A stretch of DNA of 64,000 nt from Pempheris klunzingeri (Eukaryota > Chordata > Actinopteri > Acropomatiformes > Pempheridae). The stretch lies in the NCBI RefSeq assembly GCF_042242105.1, contig NC_092014.1, positions 14,832,374 to 14,896,373 of the forward strand. Direction: 5' to 3'. The position numbers were made by a program, and so were the translations under genes. Below are positions 24,850-52,814 of this stretch, in pieces. Numbering within the stretch: the stretch's first letter is position 1; every line of letters starts with the position of its first letter. The notes below the pieces were generated by a model. The model saw only the letters and a program-made list of their open reading frames with translations, ran no database searches and was not told where the DNA came from.

Positions 24850-25170
24850 TCCTAAGTAAATCCTGAGTAACAATAAATAGTCAAGACTAGATAAGCAGCA
24901 AAAAAAATTTAAATTAAAAGAAAAATATTGTTTATTAAGAGTCTAAACTCAGCTAACCTGCTTCATCAGGACTGTGTACGTGTGGATTGATAATTTGATG
25001 ATCACACAACCACTCCTGTCATTAGATTCTGATTCAAATGTTGCTAAAACCTTATTGTTGGATGGTAATTTGTGATTATGGTCTGCGAGCACTGGGATTG
25101 GCACATCACGCTTTTTAGACTACATTTCTATCATAAAAGAATGTATTTGTTATGTACTACAGTCAATGTC
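23170..25170. other. AT-rich spacer between receptor array and stim2
   Basis: No exon or recognisable transposon seen. Only an (AAGT)n tract stands out. Confidence 0.5.
24820..24848. repeat. (AAGT)n microsatellite
   Basis: About seven GTAA units. Confidence 0.9.
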
Positions 25171-25176
25171 TTTATT
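25171..25176 (-). terminator. Possible poly(A) signal for stim2
   Basis: AATAAA on the minus strand about 530 bp past the stim2 stop codon. Other AATAAA copies occur further on in this AT-rich stretch, so the choice is tentative. Confidence 0.25.
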
Positions 25177-25702
25177 GGAGGTTTAAACTGAATTCATTGC
25201 ATTGCCTCTGTCATACAGAATAGCAGCGTCAGTTTGAACAACATCATCTAATCTTTCAATCAAAAGGGCAAAGCCTCAAACAATCCGCATCTAAAATAAT
25301 ATATGGTATATTAACCATATGTCTACATAAGACTTAATATTCGAATAAAATCAGCTTAAAATACAAAATAAATAATGTAACAACTCTGCGCTGAGATTCG
25401 TATTGATCTCATACAAGTGACTTATGTGTCTTGTATTTTCTTGAGATATAACAATCGTAAATGTACTGCAATTCCGTCAGTACTTTTAACATCAAACTCA
25501 GAATGGAAACATCGATATACTTTCATGCTGTTATTCTGGACACCACTGGCTCTTAAAATGTCTAGCTTTAGGTAACATTATGCTTTCTTAAACTTTGTGT
25601 CTGTTCAATAAAATATACCTTCAATGAGGTTCTCAGACTCAGTTTTTTTGGTTCAATAAAATATTAACAAAAAGATAAAAAGATACAATTCTAAGCTTGT
25701 TG

Positions 25703-35125
<9,423 letters not shown>

Positions 35126-36680
35126 TTTAAGGCGGCAGGTAAAATCGTCTTCCACTGAGAAACTCTTCAGATCAGACGAAGAAAGAACATATAAGGCACC
35201 AGCCCCCGTTTAGGAGGCACCAGTGTCAGTCTGCGACAAGTGTTAAGCGATCTGTGTTGCTATTACGGGTACAGCCAGAGGCGAGACGTGATAGCCTACT
35301 GAGGATTCACTTGATAAATCTGGTGAACTGAATTTTTACTGTAACAGGAAATGTAAAAAAAAGAAGAGAAAAAAAAAAGTTCACACAAACTTCAGAAAGT
35401 TTGCAGAAATGACTTGCAGAGTCATCCAAACATGATGGGCTGTGCGTAGAAATAGGTTACTCCACAAGTGGGAAAATATTCCGGCAAAAATGACAGATAA
35501 TACTATAAAATATCCATACTGGGCCTGATAAAAAAAAAGTTAACAGAAAAAGTCCCGAGGCACATCCATCATAAATACAATCCACTGTTCTGACCACAGG
35601 CACAGCAGACCCCAGGAGAGGAGCATGGAAACACACTTTGTGGGTCAGATGTGGAGCTGGGAAGGTGACATAGGTTTATAATCCTGCTAATGGTGCAGCC
35701 TGTCCGTCTTGTCCATGTGGGGTGTTTTGCGTCTAATCGTGCTTGTCCCGTGCTCTGTCCTCTCTTCTGTCCCCCCTTTCCCATCAGAAACGTAGAGATG
35801 TGACGGTCTTACCAGGAACTGACTGCCTATCCACCCCGTCTCTCTCTCTCTCTCTCTCTCTCTCTCCCCCTCTCTAGCAACAGGGCCCCTGGCACTTTAT
35901 TATGTTTCCTAACTGACTCCCCACCCAACACCGGGAGGTCAAAACTCAAAATCTGCTTCAGTGTTGATCCACTGACCTCAATATGCAGGTTTTGGGTAGA
36001 CTTGGACATTTGTAACAGAATCTAACAACTGCTTATAATGTGAAACAAATTGAATGGATTATTTGTAGCTCAAGTTTTCATCGAGCCTGGTTTGGGTGGA
36101 GGATAAATTAAATGCCCGTCAGACAGCACTATGGGAAGTTGCATTAGATCAAGACTCACGCCGTGGCCAGACTGTCTGGGTCTGACAGCTGAATCCTTGT
36201 TCACAGATCTTCAAGCTATGTAGATGGACTTAGTAAATGTTTGTACACCTGTTCATAGGCTTTCTAATGTCTATAAGCGGCTTGCAGTTCTTTCAAACAC
36301 ACTCCGACGCACGCTGTATGCCTCCTTCAACTAAAATTTAATCGAAACGTGTGAGCGACACAAACAGAACACAGGAATACACACACACTTTAACAGTAAC
36401 AAAGTGTCAGGTTTCATTCCAGAAATTCGGCTCCCAGTTTAAAAATAGTGGGGCACATTTAACCTCTACCCTGCAGAGCATGCCCAAGTGACAAGTGTCT
36501 CGTAAGGCCCCAGCAGAATCAGGATCAGGATCAGTGAGTATACAGTATAGTATGTGGGTTTAACATGTCTGCATCTAACCATAGTCACTGATGATGATGA
36601 GACAGAATGGAATAATTAAAAAAAAGGATTGAAATACTTAAAATAAACAGCACCAAGACACTTATATGAAACATTCAGCG
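35126..36680. other. stim2 upstream region and stim2-rbpj spacer
   Basis: No exon recognised. The first 200 bp upstream of the stim2 start is moderately GC-rich and is the likely promoter, but I see no clear core element. A (TC)n tract lies at 35839-35866. The rest is AT-rich unique-looking sequence. Confidence 0.6.
35839..35866. repeat. (TC)n microsatellite upstream of stim2
   Basis: About 14 TC units, roughly 0.7 kb upstream of the stim2 start codon. Confidence 0.95.
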
Positions 36681-36687
36681 TGTTTTT

Positions 36688-36693
36688 TTTATT
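36688..36693 (-). terminator. Possible poly(A) signal for rbpj
   Basis: AATAAA on the minus strand about 2.4 kb past the rbpj stop codon. No exon or repeat of another gene was found between it and the stop, so 36690-39056 may be a long rbpj 3' UTR. Position alone supports this. Confidence 0.3.
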
Positions 36694-39056
36694 CATGACC
36701 TATCACTGAACAGTGGCAGATTTACTCAGTTATACAGTAGGTTGAAAAGAATGCACAAATTTCATCTGAAGGCAAGACATGAGAGTAAAGATACCAATTC
36801 CTTAAACAGATGAGCAATGAAAATGCTCATAAAGCTGCCAGTATGTTGATATGATGGGGTCAATTTAGCATTCTAGCTCACAGTTGACCTTGTGGGTTTA
36901 CAGTACTAACAGTCACAGTCACACAGCGTGTAGCACTTGGTGACTTGACTGACCAAAACATCAAAGTAAGGCACAGGTGAGAGAGCAGAGACAAAGAAGT
37001 AATTATCGTGGTAGACCGTAGATCTAACGTCTGGGCAGTACAGTGACCAACACTTCAATAATATGGAATGAACCAAGATTTTTTTCAAATGTGCAAGGAG
37101 GGTGACCGAAAACGCCACATCGCTCCACCTCTGCAAAACCAGACAGCTACAACGTTGTTGGAATAAACTGCTGCGACCGATCTGATATAAAACGCTGAAT
37201 CAAACCAAGAGATGATGCATCAATCTGACGAATGTATACTGAGGGCATGAAAAGAAAACAGAGCCTGTTCTGATGGGGCTCGATGGTGCCACAAAGAGGT
37301 GTCGCTGGATTGTTCTGATTTAAATACTTAGCTATACAACCATGAATCTACTTCTTACACCTGATGAAAACACAACAGGAAGACATTAATGATGTACAGT
37401 ATGATACAAAAAAAAAAACATAATGGAAATGTGGATTCTTTGTGAGAAATTTCAAGCAGGACAGATACTGCTGGTAGTGTTTTTTAGGGCAAAATAACCC
37501 GATTGACAAAATGTCATTTCTGACTAGCTTAGTAAATCAATCCAAAATTCTTATTAATACATAATTCTTATGTTCAACTCTCTAAAAAGTTAGGCACAGA
37601 GACAGAGCTAGAAGTTTGAATCTGTACAAATCATCCCCCTCATTGCAGAAGACCCAGAGCACAACCACAGCTGACTGTACTGAAATTAGTTCTACTGTGT
37701 TTGCAGTCAGATGCCATGTTTGACAAAACACGATTCAATGAGGCTCAATCCCAAAGCACCATAGCTGAGCTGAAGTGGACTGTGGATACAGCGCTACAAG
37801 CTACAAGCAGAGACGACGTTAAAGCTCTTCCTCCAGAACGTCAGCACAAACTCAAAGTAAACTCAAGGTCCCTCCAAAAATACTGTGCCATGTACACAGA
37901 ATGAAATCTTTCACAAGGCTCGACAGATGTTAGTTTTGACTTTCATTCTTTGTTTGAATTAGTAGTAATTTACATAAAGCTGCTTCTGTAATTTTGTTCA
38001 AAGGCTTCATAAGCAGCACTGCAGTGTACATGGCTATGTTAACGAGGGAAAGATTATGTTTGGACTTGAGTTTATGCGCAAAAAAACAGCATACTGATTA
38101 ACCAACACAGACCTTGGTCTTCCATAGTACACTGAAATCATATCACACATTATCACACACATACACTGCGCTCATAAAAAATATGATACTTGATATAAAA
38201 AGTATTTTTCAGATTGCTCAGTTAAGCCAAGTGACCCAGAAGATAGGTCAGCTCAGCCAAAACCTTAGCCTCAACATTTCTCTTTCGTTGTTGTCCAGCA
38301 CGTAGGCCAGTTAAAACTGCTGTAATGACTGTTATTATGAGCAATTATGAATTTGGCGATCTAGTTCCCATACACACCAGTGACGATTAAACGACAAGCC
38401 CTTGAGACAAAACTCAAATACCTCCTTGACAACATGACAACTTCTATTTGGTAGCAAAAGTGAACTTAATATGCAGTATCATACAAAAAAAGAAAAACAT
38501 CAAAATGTACCTCCGCAAAAGCTTATAAAATATAATACGAATAAAATAATATAATAATATTCCTTGGTCCGTAAAAACTATGTTACTCTTACAACAAATT
38601 TTTCCCTTGTACTCAACAGATAAATCAACAAGCTTTTCAGTAAAAACATGACAGAGAGCGTAGTGAGAATAGCTTCCAAATCCAAAAGCAAAAAAAAAAA
38701 AAAGACCAAAAAACCCCAAAATGGTTCTTGTACAAATCAGGTTGTTGTGGGAGTTAGAGCGCAGATTCATCTTCTTTTAGGTGAAGGTCTTGGATATTAA
38801 GGTCCTTTGCGGTGGATTTTTGACGTGTCCACAACAAACCAGGAGATGGAGCTAAAGAGGGGTTTCCTCTAACCTTGTCATTTGCTTCCATCTCTCTTTA
38901 GCATTCACAGTTGCTCTCTGGATGAAGAGTTTTCGAGTCAGTGTGCAATTCTTAACAGGTCCATGAGCCTCTTTAGAAAGTACAAGCACACATTTTCTCA
39001 CTCAGTCATTCAAGGCACGCATACATACGTAACAAACGCACACAGAATAAGTATTA

Positions 39057-43833
<4,777 letters not shown>

Positions 43834-43879
43834 CTTCCAAATAAACCCCCTGAAAAAAAGAAGAAGAAAAAACACAGTC

Positions 43880-44135
43880 CAACAATCGCGAGATCCCTCC
43901 CCCAGCCCCTTCACCGAGGCCGACAACAGAGGAGGCAGACTGGAGGGGGAGAGAGAGAGAGAGAGAGAGGGGAGGGGGGGGCGACGGACGGAGAAGAGGG
44001 GGAGGGAGTGGCGACGGACGGGGGGCAGACGCCAAAACAACAGGCGTGGGAAAGTTACAAAATCACGCGAGAACTGGAAAACTCTCACAATAGACATGAA
44101 TGAAGACGGGGCGATTATATCGCGAGATGCGAATC
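43880..44135 (-). promoter_or_regulatory. rbpj promoter region with three CGCGAGA motifs
   Basis: CpG-rich, purine-rich stretch directly upstream of the rbpj start codon. TCGCGAGA occurs at 43886-43893 and 44120-44127 and CGCGAGA at 44066-44072. These resemble the TCTCGCGAGA element known from TATA-less vertebrate promoters. A (GA)n run at 43949-43969 separates them. Promoter function is inferred from position and composition. Confidence 0.5.
43949..43969. repeat. (GA)n tract upstream of rbpj
   Basis: About ten GA units inside a G-rich, CpG-containing stretch in the likely rbpj 5' UTR or promoter. Confidence 0.9.
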
Positions 44136-44470
44136 GACTCTAACAACTTGGCTTTTTTTTTTTTTTTCACAAGGCACCATCGCTGTAACTCGATTCCCAC
44201 GCCTTATTGAGCAATAAAACAAAGTACACCTCTCTGCGTTGAAGAGCTGTAAACACAGCCTGAAAGTGACTAAGTAATGCGAACTGTAACACTGGAAACA
44301 TACAGTGTATTCATCTATATGTTCTTCACATGAGCTTTATAAAGAATAGTTGTTATTCTTACAGGAACATCAGAACTGTGTGTCCTCTACCTTAAAGACC
44401 TAAAGACTGATCAGAAAAAAAAATATTACAACATTTAAAATCACTCTCAAACTCAAACAGCAAAATCAAA
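44136..44470. other. Spacer between rbpj promoter and hgsnat 3' end
   Basis: No gene seen. Contains a T(14)-like run near 44154 and AT-rich sequence only. Confidence 0.5.
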
Positions 44471-44471
44471 A

Positions 44472-44477
44472 TTTATT
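44472..44477 (-). terminator. Possible poly(A) signal for hgsnat
   Basis: AATAAA on the minus strand 1.1 kb past the hgsnat stop codon, in an AT-rich stretch. If used, 44478-45615 is the 3' UTR, and I see no other gene there. Confidence 0.35.
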
Positions 44478-45615
44478 ACATAAAATTATTTTCAAATGGC
44501 AAATATAAAAAATAAATGTATAAAAGTTAACAAAATTAATTCCATCAATTTAGACAGTAAGATGTGAACAATTATTCTAAAATCTCTTACAGCATTTGGA
44601 TATTCTGCAAATTGATTTTACAAAATGTGTTAAGTAATAAGTATACTGACTAATGAAAAAGTAGAGGAGGCCACATTCATACAGTTTTGTAGGAATAGTG
44701 GCGACACAGTTTTATGGCGAAATAAGACAGCATCAAATTGAGATTTTCAGATCTCACAATTATACCAATGTACATCGAGAACAGAAACAGCAACTGAAAA
44801 ATAGCAAACTTTTGGCAAGAGAAAGGCAAATAATAGCGCAGCGTTATACGTCACAAACCACTGGACACATGCCAAGCGAGTGAGCAGTGTCCAAAGGGGG
44901 GGGGCAGGGGATTGCAAATGGAAAACACTTGCACCTGAACAAACCTACAGACTCACAGTAATAAATGATGATTAAGCCTACACAGATTAACAGTTAACTA
45001 ATGTTTAACCTTCATATTTTAAAACCTCTGTATACGATTTCCCCTTGTTTAAATATCACTTTCATCCTCCAATCTGTAGAGAAAGGTCACAATGCATTAC
45101 TGTCTCCTTCTGCTCTGGAAGAGTCACTTTCACACTTCAGTTTTCAGAGCAATGTGACAGCACTTGAGATGGAAGCAGGGGTTCTCCCAAGAGGAAGTCA
45201 ACAAGGGCTTGTTAAACCACATGCTGTAGTCTATGGTGCAAGACGATGATGTCTATCACACATAGTCAAACAGCAGAATAACAATGTTAGTCTGCTATTC
45301 TTGGACAAAATCTTCCTGAGTCAGTTAAGATATTTGGCAGGGGTCAGCTGCTTCATATCTAAAGGTCTTTGGAAGAAGTCTTTAAACATTTATGGTCCTA
45401 TAAAGTAGTGCCTAAAGATTTTTAAAAAATGTTAAAACAAAAAAGAGGTGGCGCTTGAAAGTGGAGAGCCATATATGTTCAGAGACAGAGACAAAATAAA
45501 TCAGCCTCCTCTTTCCTGCTCTGCAGGTTTTCAGATTTTAACTCCAGCAGTTCTGATGCAAACAATGCCCTCCGGTATTGTTGTCTGAACATCCCATCAG
45601 TTATGGTCTCCACTT

Positions 45616-48600
45616 CTAAATCTTCCAGAAGATCTTCTTCCTGTAGAGCACGTAGGAGATGAAGACCCAACAGGAAGTAGCCACGAGGTTCTGGGTGAGG
45701 TGCTCAGCGTGGGATTGACTGTTGGCCATGCGCCAGCGGAAGGGGAAGTACTCCTCAAATATTTCGTGGCCCACGTACACGAGGATAGAGTTCATACCTG
45801 GAATTATGAGTGAAGCAAAGGTCACAGTTATAGAGATGATCACACTCATAGTCCAGCTCTAAAAGAAGAATTTGAAATTGGTAAATCTTGTGTTTTTATC
45901 CTAACAGACAGATCATGGCAGACATTAGTTCAGTCTTGAGACTTGTAATAATAATGTATAATTACTAATATCTCCACAAATACCGGACCTCTGTATCCAT
46001 ATCAAACTTTATAAAAACTCCTGTAACTAGCTTGAGCTGTACTCGTTTAAAGTCAAAAACAACAACTGAATGGCAGGTATGTGACCATGCAATGGTCTTT
46101 GCTCACCAGGGTAGTAGAAAGGTGCTCCAGACCACCACTTCTTCACATCCACTGCATAGTAGACCAGCACTAGCAGCACATATGCAAAACAGGCCAGTGT
46201 TGTCACATAGGACAGAGACCTAGAGGTGACATACGCAGACACATGCAGCATTGTTAAAGACATATCCCTGTGTGTTTGGGCACCTTTCATTTGCTTGGAG
46301 AGTTTCCATTAATATATAAATATAAATATAAATATAAAAGACACAGCAAGTCCACGCCAGTAATTTGAAGCCCATTATTAACAGGGGCTTGTGCTGCCTG
46401 TGTCAATGATCGGATGCACTGGGATGGGTGACCAGCTTGGCCTTGAGCTTAAAGTTTAAGCTCATTACACTTTTGACTTGGACAGTATTTTTGTGAAATA
46501 TCTATCTGATGAACATTTAGGACTTTAGAGGTAGCTGGTTAGGAAAGACAGCAAATGTGGTAAACATGGACAGTACTGGAAATTTGTTATTATACAATAT
46601 GAGTGTGAAGTTGGACAGGGCTTCAAATAGTGTCTATTTAAATGATTAAAAAACCAAGTGAGGATAAGAATGCACCAAAAGTACAAAACATGCATGAAAC
46701 AAAAGACCTAGTGAAAAGTCCCATGTTATGCAAATTTTTCATTGCTCAGTACTTGTTTTGGTGGTCCTACTTGATCAGGTTTACATGGTTTAATGTTAAA
46801 AAAACAACAACCATTATTTTACTTATACCAGACATGGTTGGTACAACTGTTTTCAGCCTCTGTCTTCACACTCTGTTTTAGCAGAAAAGAACAGTCTGCA
46901 TGTTCTGCTTTTGCCTTCAACATCTTCATGTGAACAGGAGCTGGTGTTAGTGAGGAAACAATGATGGTGGACAGCGAGGTGAATTCAGGAGGTTTTCAGT
47001 GGGCGGGAACAGCCTGCTGAGGGGCTGGACACGGTCACGTGATCAACAGATCCCCTTATGACATTATAAGGGGGGACAAATCTGAACGGTGTATTTCCTC
47101 AAACATTTACTGAAAGAAAGAGCAGGAGAAGAAGAGGGAGGAAGGTCTTTTCTCAGAGTCTGATGGTCTCTAGACACACCAGGGACACATTTATGTTGAA
47201 AAGACATTAAAGAGCATTTTGCATAATATGGGAGCTTTAACATGAAGTTATCAGACAGGGTGGTACCAACAGTACTTTTAAACTGCCCATTCCTTGCAGC
47301 TACTTCCCCAAACAGATACCAAAAAGCAATGGTTTCATCTGAGAGTGCAGAAAAGCAAATCTCACCATAGGTTCTTGTTGACAGGAATGAAGCCCTGGTC
47401 CGTGGAACACTTGGTCAGGACTGCTGATATGACTCCCTGTGTGTTACAAGAGACTTTATTATTCACACAGCAAAAGGGTCATGAAATAAATGTGCAGAAT
47501 AAAATTCACAAACCTATTTAAATAAAAAAATGACTCATTTAATATAGTTAGAAGTAACAATAAATTGATACGTGTGTGCACATACTGCAGAGGCATAAGA
47601 TGTGATATAACAAGTTAATGTGCTTACCAGGAAGAGTCCCCATATAAGAAACCTTGACATAATACTTCTGTGGAGATCTCTGTAGTGTAAGATTATTTTT
47701 CCTGCCTGGGGACAATTAAAAAAATACATTTAAAACATGTATTGTCATCATCATCATCATTATTACTCATTTTAACATCTGAAATGTGAATAAAAGAAAG
47801 AGACAAGAAAGCTAAAGAACCAGATAAAAACACATTACAAACCTGTAATCCAAGAAAAGCCATGAGGATAGAGTTGATACTGCCGAGAACACCCTCTGGA
47901 TCATACGCCATATGAGTTGCATAAATCACCTTCATTCAAACGGAAATAGAATTGGATTTTTGTAAATATACTTAAGCTCAGACACATTGTATCAGCTCTA
48001 ATGTGAGCGTGGTTGTGGTTCGTAGGACTATATCTGAGAGAAACCTGATATGTAAATTCTAGCTTAACATCCATTGTTATAAAAAGACTAAATGCGACTA
48101 CTGCTGGTATATTTGGGTTGTTTTGCTGGTCACTAACCCGTGACGAGGGATTCTGGTAGATGTGGTTTTCTCCAAGCAGCCAGCGGTCAATAGCACCAGC
48201 TGCACCACCAGTGCAGTTAGCATACAGGCCCATGTCCCCAATCCCACCTGGACCCAGATAGCCTCTGTTCAGGAGAGAGGGGTGAAGTCAGTGTTGTCAA
48301 TCAGTGTAGGAAAAAGGGCATCAAAAGCAAGGCTAAGGTTTAAAAGCAAACATGAATGTAAAGATTTTAAGGGATTTAATTTATCCTGATTTAGATTTTG
48401 GCTCAGCTTATTTTCCCGCTTCTAAATGATTTTTTATCAATTAATTTATGATACATTACTATTAAAGCATAGTGTGATCAGACAGAGCTGCCACTGAGTT
48501 TCATACAAATGCAAAGGACCAAAGACACATAAATACTTTTCAGCAGTGGACAAAACCTTGTTGCTTGTTGCGCATTTTCTTTATTACAAGATTACAACAA

Positions 48601-51600
48601 GACACACAAACATGTGCTGTTTGACTCACGTTGGGCAGTCTGGTACAGGAAGTAGAAAAGTGAAGCAGAGCCAGGCGATTTCTAAGAGGAGCACACACAG
48701 CCAGGCCGGCCAGTACAGCAAGATGTCAAGGCCAGGGGACCAACAGGCATCCTGAAAAACATAAACACTCCTCAATCAAACACTATTGTTCTCCTTTAAA
48801 ATGCATTTAGCACAAATGCATTCATGACGGACAGATAAACATGGAATAACATCAGAATTAATTCATGCTTTTATGTATCCGGAGTAGATATGGCAATTTC
48901 ATTTTAGGCAACTCTTGTAGCAGTTCAACACCAGTTACAAAGAAGAAGTGTAAAATGGAGCTGATGGCTGACCGTCGTAAGGATGTCAAGATGACCTCTT
49001 GCCACCAACAGATCCAGGCAGGCCACAACTAGGTATGACCAGGACAGGCGCTGCAACACCCCAGGGATCCGCAGGTTGTCCCAGGATACTGTGGAATGGA
49101 TGAGGGTGGAGCCATGAGCACACAACAGCCAGGAAGTCCAACAAGTCCACAGTGTGCACTAGTTTTAAAGATCATGGTCTATTCATCATTTCTAATGTCA
49201 TAGTCAACATAAAAAAAAAGGTTTTTACACTCACATGGTCCTTGGCAGTAGTTTGGGTTGATGATGAAGACACCGATGATGAAGAGCTGCAGGCTCCTCC
49301 ACACAACTTTCCCCAGCAGTGAGGTGCGAGTGGAGCCTGCGCGAAGCAGGGAGTTGACTGACAGAGCGATGGATGTCCCCATTATAAACACAAACCTGGT
49401 GGAGGGAGTACAAAGTGTGAAAAAATGAGACAAAAAGAGGAGAAACAGGAAACTGAAACAAGGTCCATTCAAATTATGAGCCTTGTTTTTACACAGGAAC
49501 AAGGGAACAATATGGTTTTATTGGTTTATTCAATTTTCTTTTTAGTGATAAGTGATATTTTAGCATGGAGTCCATTTTCAAATCCAATTGCCATGAAGTT
49601 AAAGTTAAAAATCTTTATTGCCTGTTAAAACATTTCGGTTTATGGACAGAGTTAGCAAAAAACCCACAAAAAAAAACCCACTTAAAAATATATGACTCCA
49701 ACACAAAAAAAACACAAACTGTAGCAACATATACAACAAAGTGGCAAAGACCATTTTGTCAGAGCAACAGAGGATGTAATATCAATATCAGATCATACAA
49801 TCAAGATGCAATAAATAGAAAATGATTATAATACATTTATTTTATGTGCAATGTCCATAATGTAAATGAATCTGCAGTACGTGTTGGAGGTGTGTTGGAG
49901 TGGATATTTTTAAGTGCGTTTTTTATTTTTTTCTAACTCTGTCCGTAAACCGAAATTTTCTAAAAAGCAATTTTAACTTGCTTCATGGCAACTGGATTTG
50001 AAAATGGACTCTACGCTAAAATATCACTTAAAAGAAAATTGAATAAACCAATAGACCAAAAGAAAAAGCCTTATCGTTCCCTTGTTCCTGTGTAAAAACA
50101 AGGCTCGTAATTTGAATGGACCTTGTTATGCCAGAGGAACTCTGAAGAAGAAAATTTAAACTGAACTCACCAAGGGAAGACGAGGTCTGCAACAGTCAGG
50201 CCTGGAAGGAGACAAATGGGAAACACAGACTTCAATATCAACTATAATACCAAGGTCGATATCTGATCAATGTTAGACATGGTTAAAAAAAGCAGAACCA
50301 GTTAAGGCTCACCATTCCAGCTTGAGTGTCTAAAGAACCAGTATCGTCCCCCTCCATAGTTCACAAACACCATAATGACTAAGGAGATTCTGACAGAAAA
50401 TGGAGAAAATGCATCAATGAGAAAACACCAAACAAAGCAAGCCAAGTTACACGGCTATGTTTGTTTCAAACGACGCATCAAAGTTCAGAGAAAACAGAAA
50501 CATGTGATAAATGGTTTACTTTAGGAGGGAAAAAAAAAAAAACAGAAAAAATGCCGCAAATTCAAGGCAGCAGATCCATGTTAATATTATCAGTAAGGAC
50601 TCATTAATGAGTGACTATTCCAGTGTCCGCAGCCAAAACGTCACACAGCAGAAGAATCACATGCTACAATATATAATGGCAGACCGGGCCGAGTCGTAAC
50701 TCAGTTAATATCTTTATTGGGGCAAGCTGAGCTGCAGGGGTGAGGGAGGGTGAGCCTACCCCCTGAATGTGTCCAGAGATCGCAGCCTCTTGCTGGGGCT
50801 GGGTGGTGGAGGGAGGATGTTGTCAGTAACTGGTGCCACTGGCCTGCCAGGGGAGCCCAGCTCCTAAATGATGAGCATTAGAAATCAACACTGCTCAGTA
50901 GGAAGCGTACACACTTAAGCACACAGAGTTACATTTGGCAAATACTTTATAATACAAATCCTAAGAAATAAAAGGTATTTGGTTATATATTTGACTGTAG
51001 TTATTGTGCTGTCTTGACTAAATACTGCTGTACAGTTTGTGGTTGGAGGAACGCCTTCTGCACAAACACTCACCGAGTTGATGAGCCTCTCTGTCTCCAT
51101 GGAGCCAGCAATTCGGAAGAGGATACCCTTTACAACATCAAGCCTGGACAAGAAGTAATCAATCTGATTAGGAGTAATTCTACAATACACACAAGCTCAC
51201 ATTTCACACTAGAAGCGCACACTCTCTGTGGCAAGAGCCACAGCACTGCTACAAACACCTCAACAAAACATGGAGATCGAATTCATTTAAAATATCATAA
51301 GTAAAGGTGGTCTTGTTTGTATATGTACACTAAACTGTGCGGCTTTTTGTTTTCGGTATCAAAATAATCACAACACTACTTTGGAATTTACTGAATAAAT
51401 AGAAACCAAATATTAAAGTTACCCTAATATTGCTTTTCCAATTGCAGACACCAGAGCCAGTCCAGCAAAGATAAGAGAAGCGACCAGGATTGCTGCGTGG
51501 AGAGAGGCAGACATTATTTACATGTAGCATCTTCTTTGCATAGACCTATACCTATATATAGCATCAAACACTTGGCATATATAAAATTCATTTGTTTATT

Positions 51601-52750
51601 TTTGTCAATTCACAAAATGCAAAGTGAGCGAACAGACGAAAAATCTAAATCAAATCAGTATTTGGTGTGACCACCCTTTGCATTCAAAACGGCATCAGTT
51701 CTTCTACACTTGCACAAAGTCAGGCGTTTTGTAGGATCATAGATGTATGATTAACCAATTTTACCAAACAGGTGCTAATGATCAGTAATTTCAAATGTAG
51801 GTTGAAACACAGTCATTAAGTTCTGTGTAGGAGGCTGAAAACTGGGCGAGGAAACTCTGCTACCAAGGTGAGGTTGTGGAAGACAGTTTCATGTCACAGG
51901 TCATCGTGGCAAGACTGAGCACAGCAACAAGACACAAGGTAGTTATACTGCATCAGCAAAGTCTCTCCCAGGCAAAGGAGGAGGTTCCCTGCAAGTTTGG
52001 GGCTGCATTCTGCAAATGGAGTTGGGGATTTGGTCAGAGTTAATGTGTCCTTAATGCTGAGAAATACGGGCAGATACTTATCCATCATGCAACACCATCA
52101 GGGAGGCGTCCGATTGGCCCCAAATTTAATCTGCAGCAGGACAACGACCGAAAACATACAGCCAATGTCATTAGGAGCTATCATCAGTATAAAGAAGAAC
52201 AAAGGGTCCTGGCCTGTGTGGCCCCCACAGAGCCCTGATCTCAACATCGTCTAGTCTGTCTGGGATCACATGAAGAGACAGAAGGATCTGAGGCAGCCGA
52301 CATCCACAGAAGATCTGTGGTTAGTTCTCCGAGATGTTTGGAGCAACCTTCCTGCCCAGTTCCTTGAAAAACCATGAGCAAGTGTACCAAGAGGAATTGA
52401 TGCTGTTTTGAAGACAAAGGGTGGTCACACATTGATTTGATTTGGATTTTTCTTCTGTTCGCTCACTTCGCATTTCGTAAATTGATAAAAAATAAACAAT
52501 TAAATTGTATATGTTTGAAGGCATTCTTACTTTTTTGCACCATATTGTACGTCCATGACATACAAGCTTATGAATGCGACTCACGTATGTAGCTGTTAAC
52601 AGGGTCTGCATCAGTCACTATGGAGCAGTTGACCACTGAGGAGTCATTCAGATTTTTCACCCACAGAGAGTAGTTCCCGTGCTCGCCAAAGTGGAATGGC
52701 ACGCTGGAAAATAAAAATGAGATGCTAGCCAGGCAGCAAAACCAGCCAGA

Positions 52751-52814
<64 letters not shown>

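Noticed and set aside
46370-46450. 5S rRNA fragment (GGGATGGGTGACCAGCTTGG)
   Set aside because: Only a short loose match to the 5S GGATGGGAGACC region; no other 5S blocks in order.
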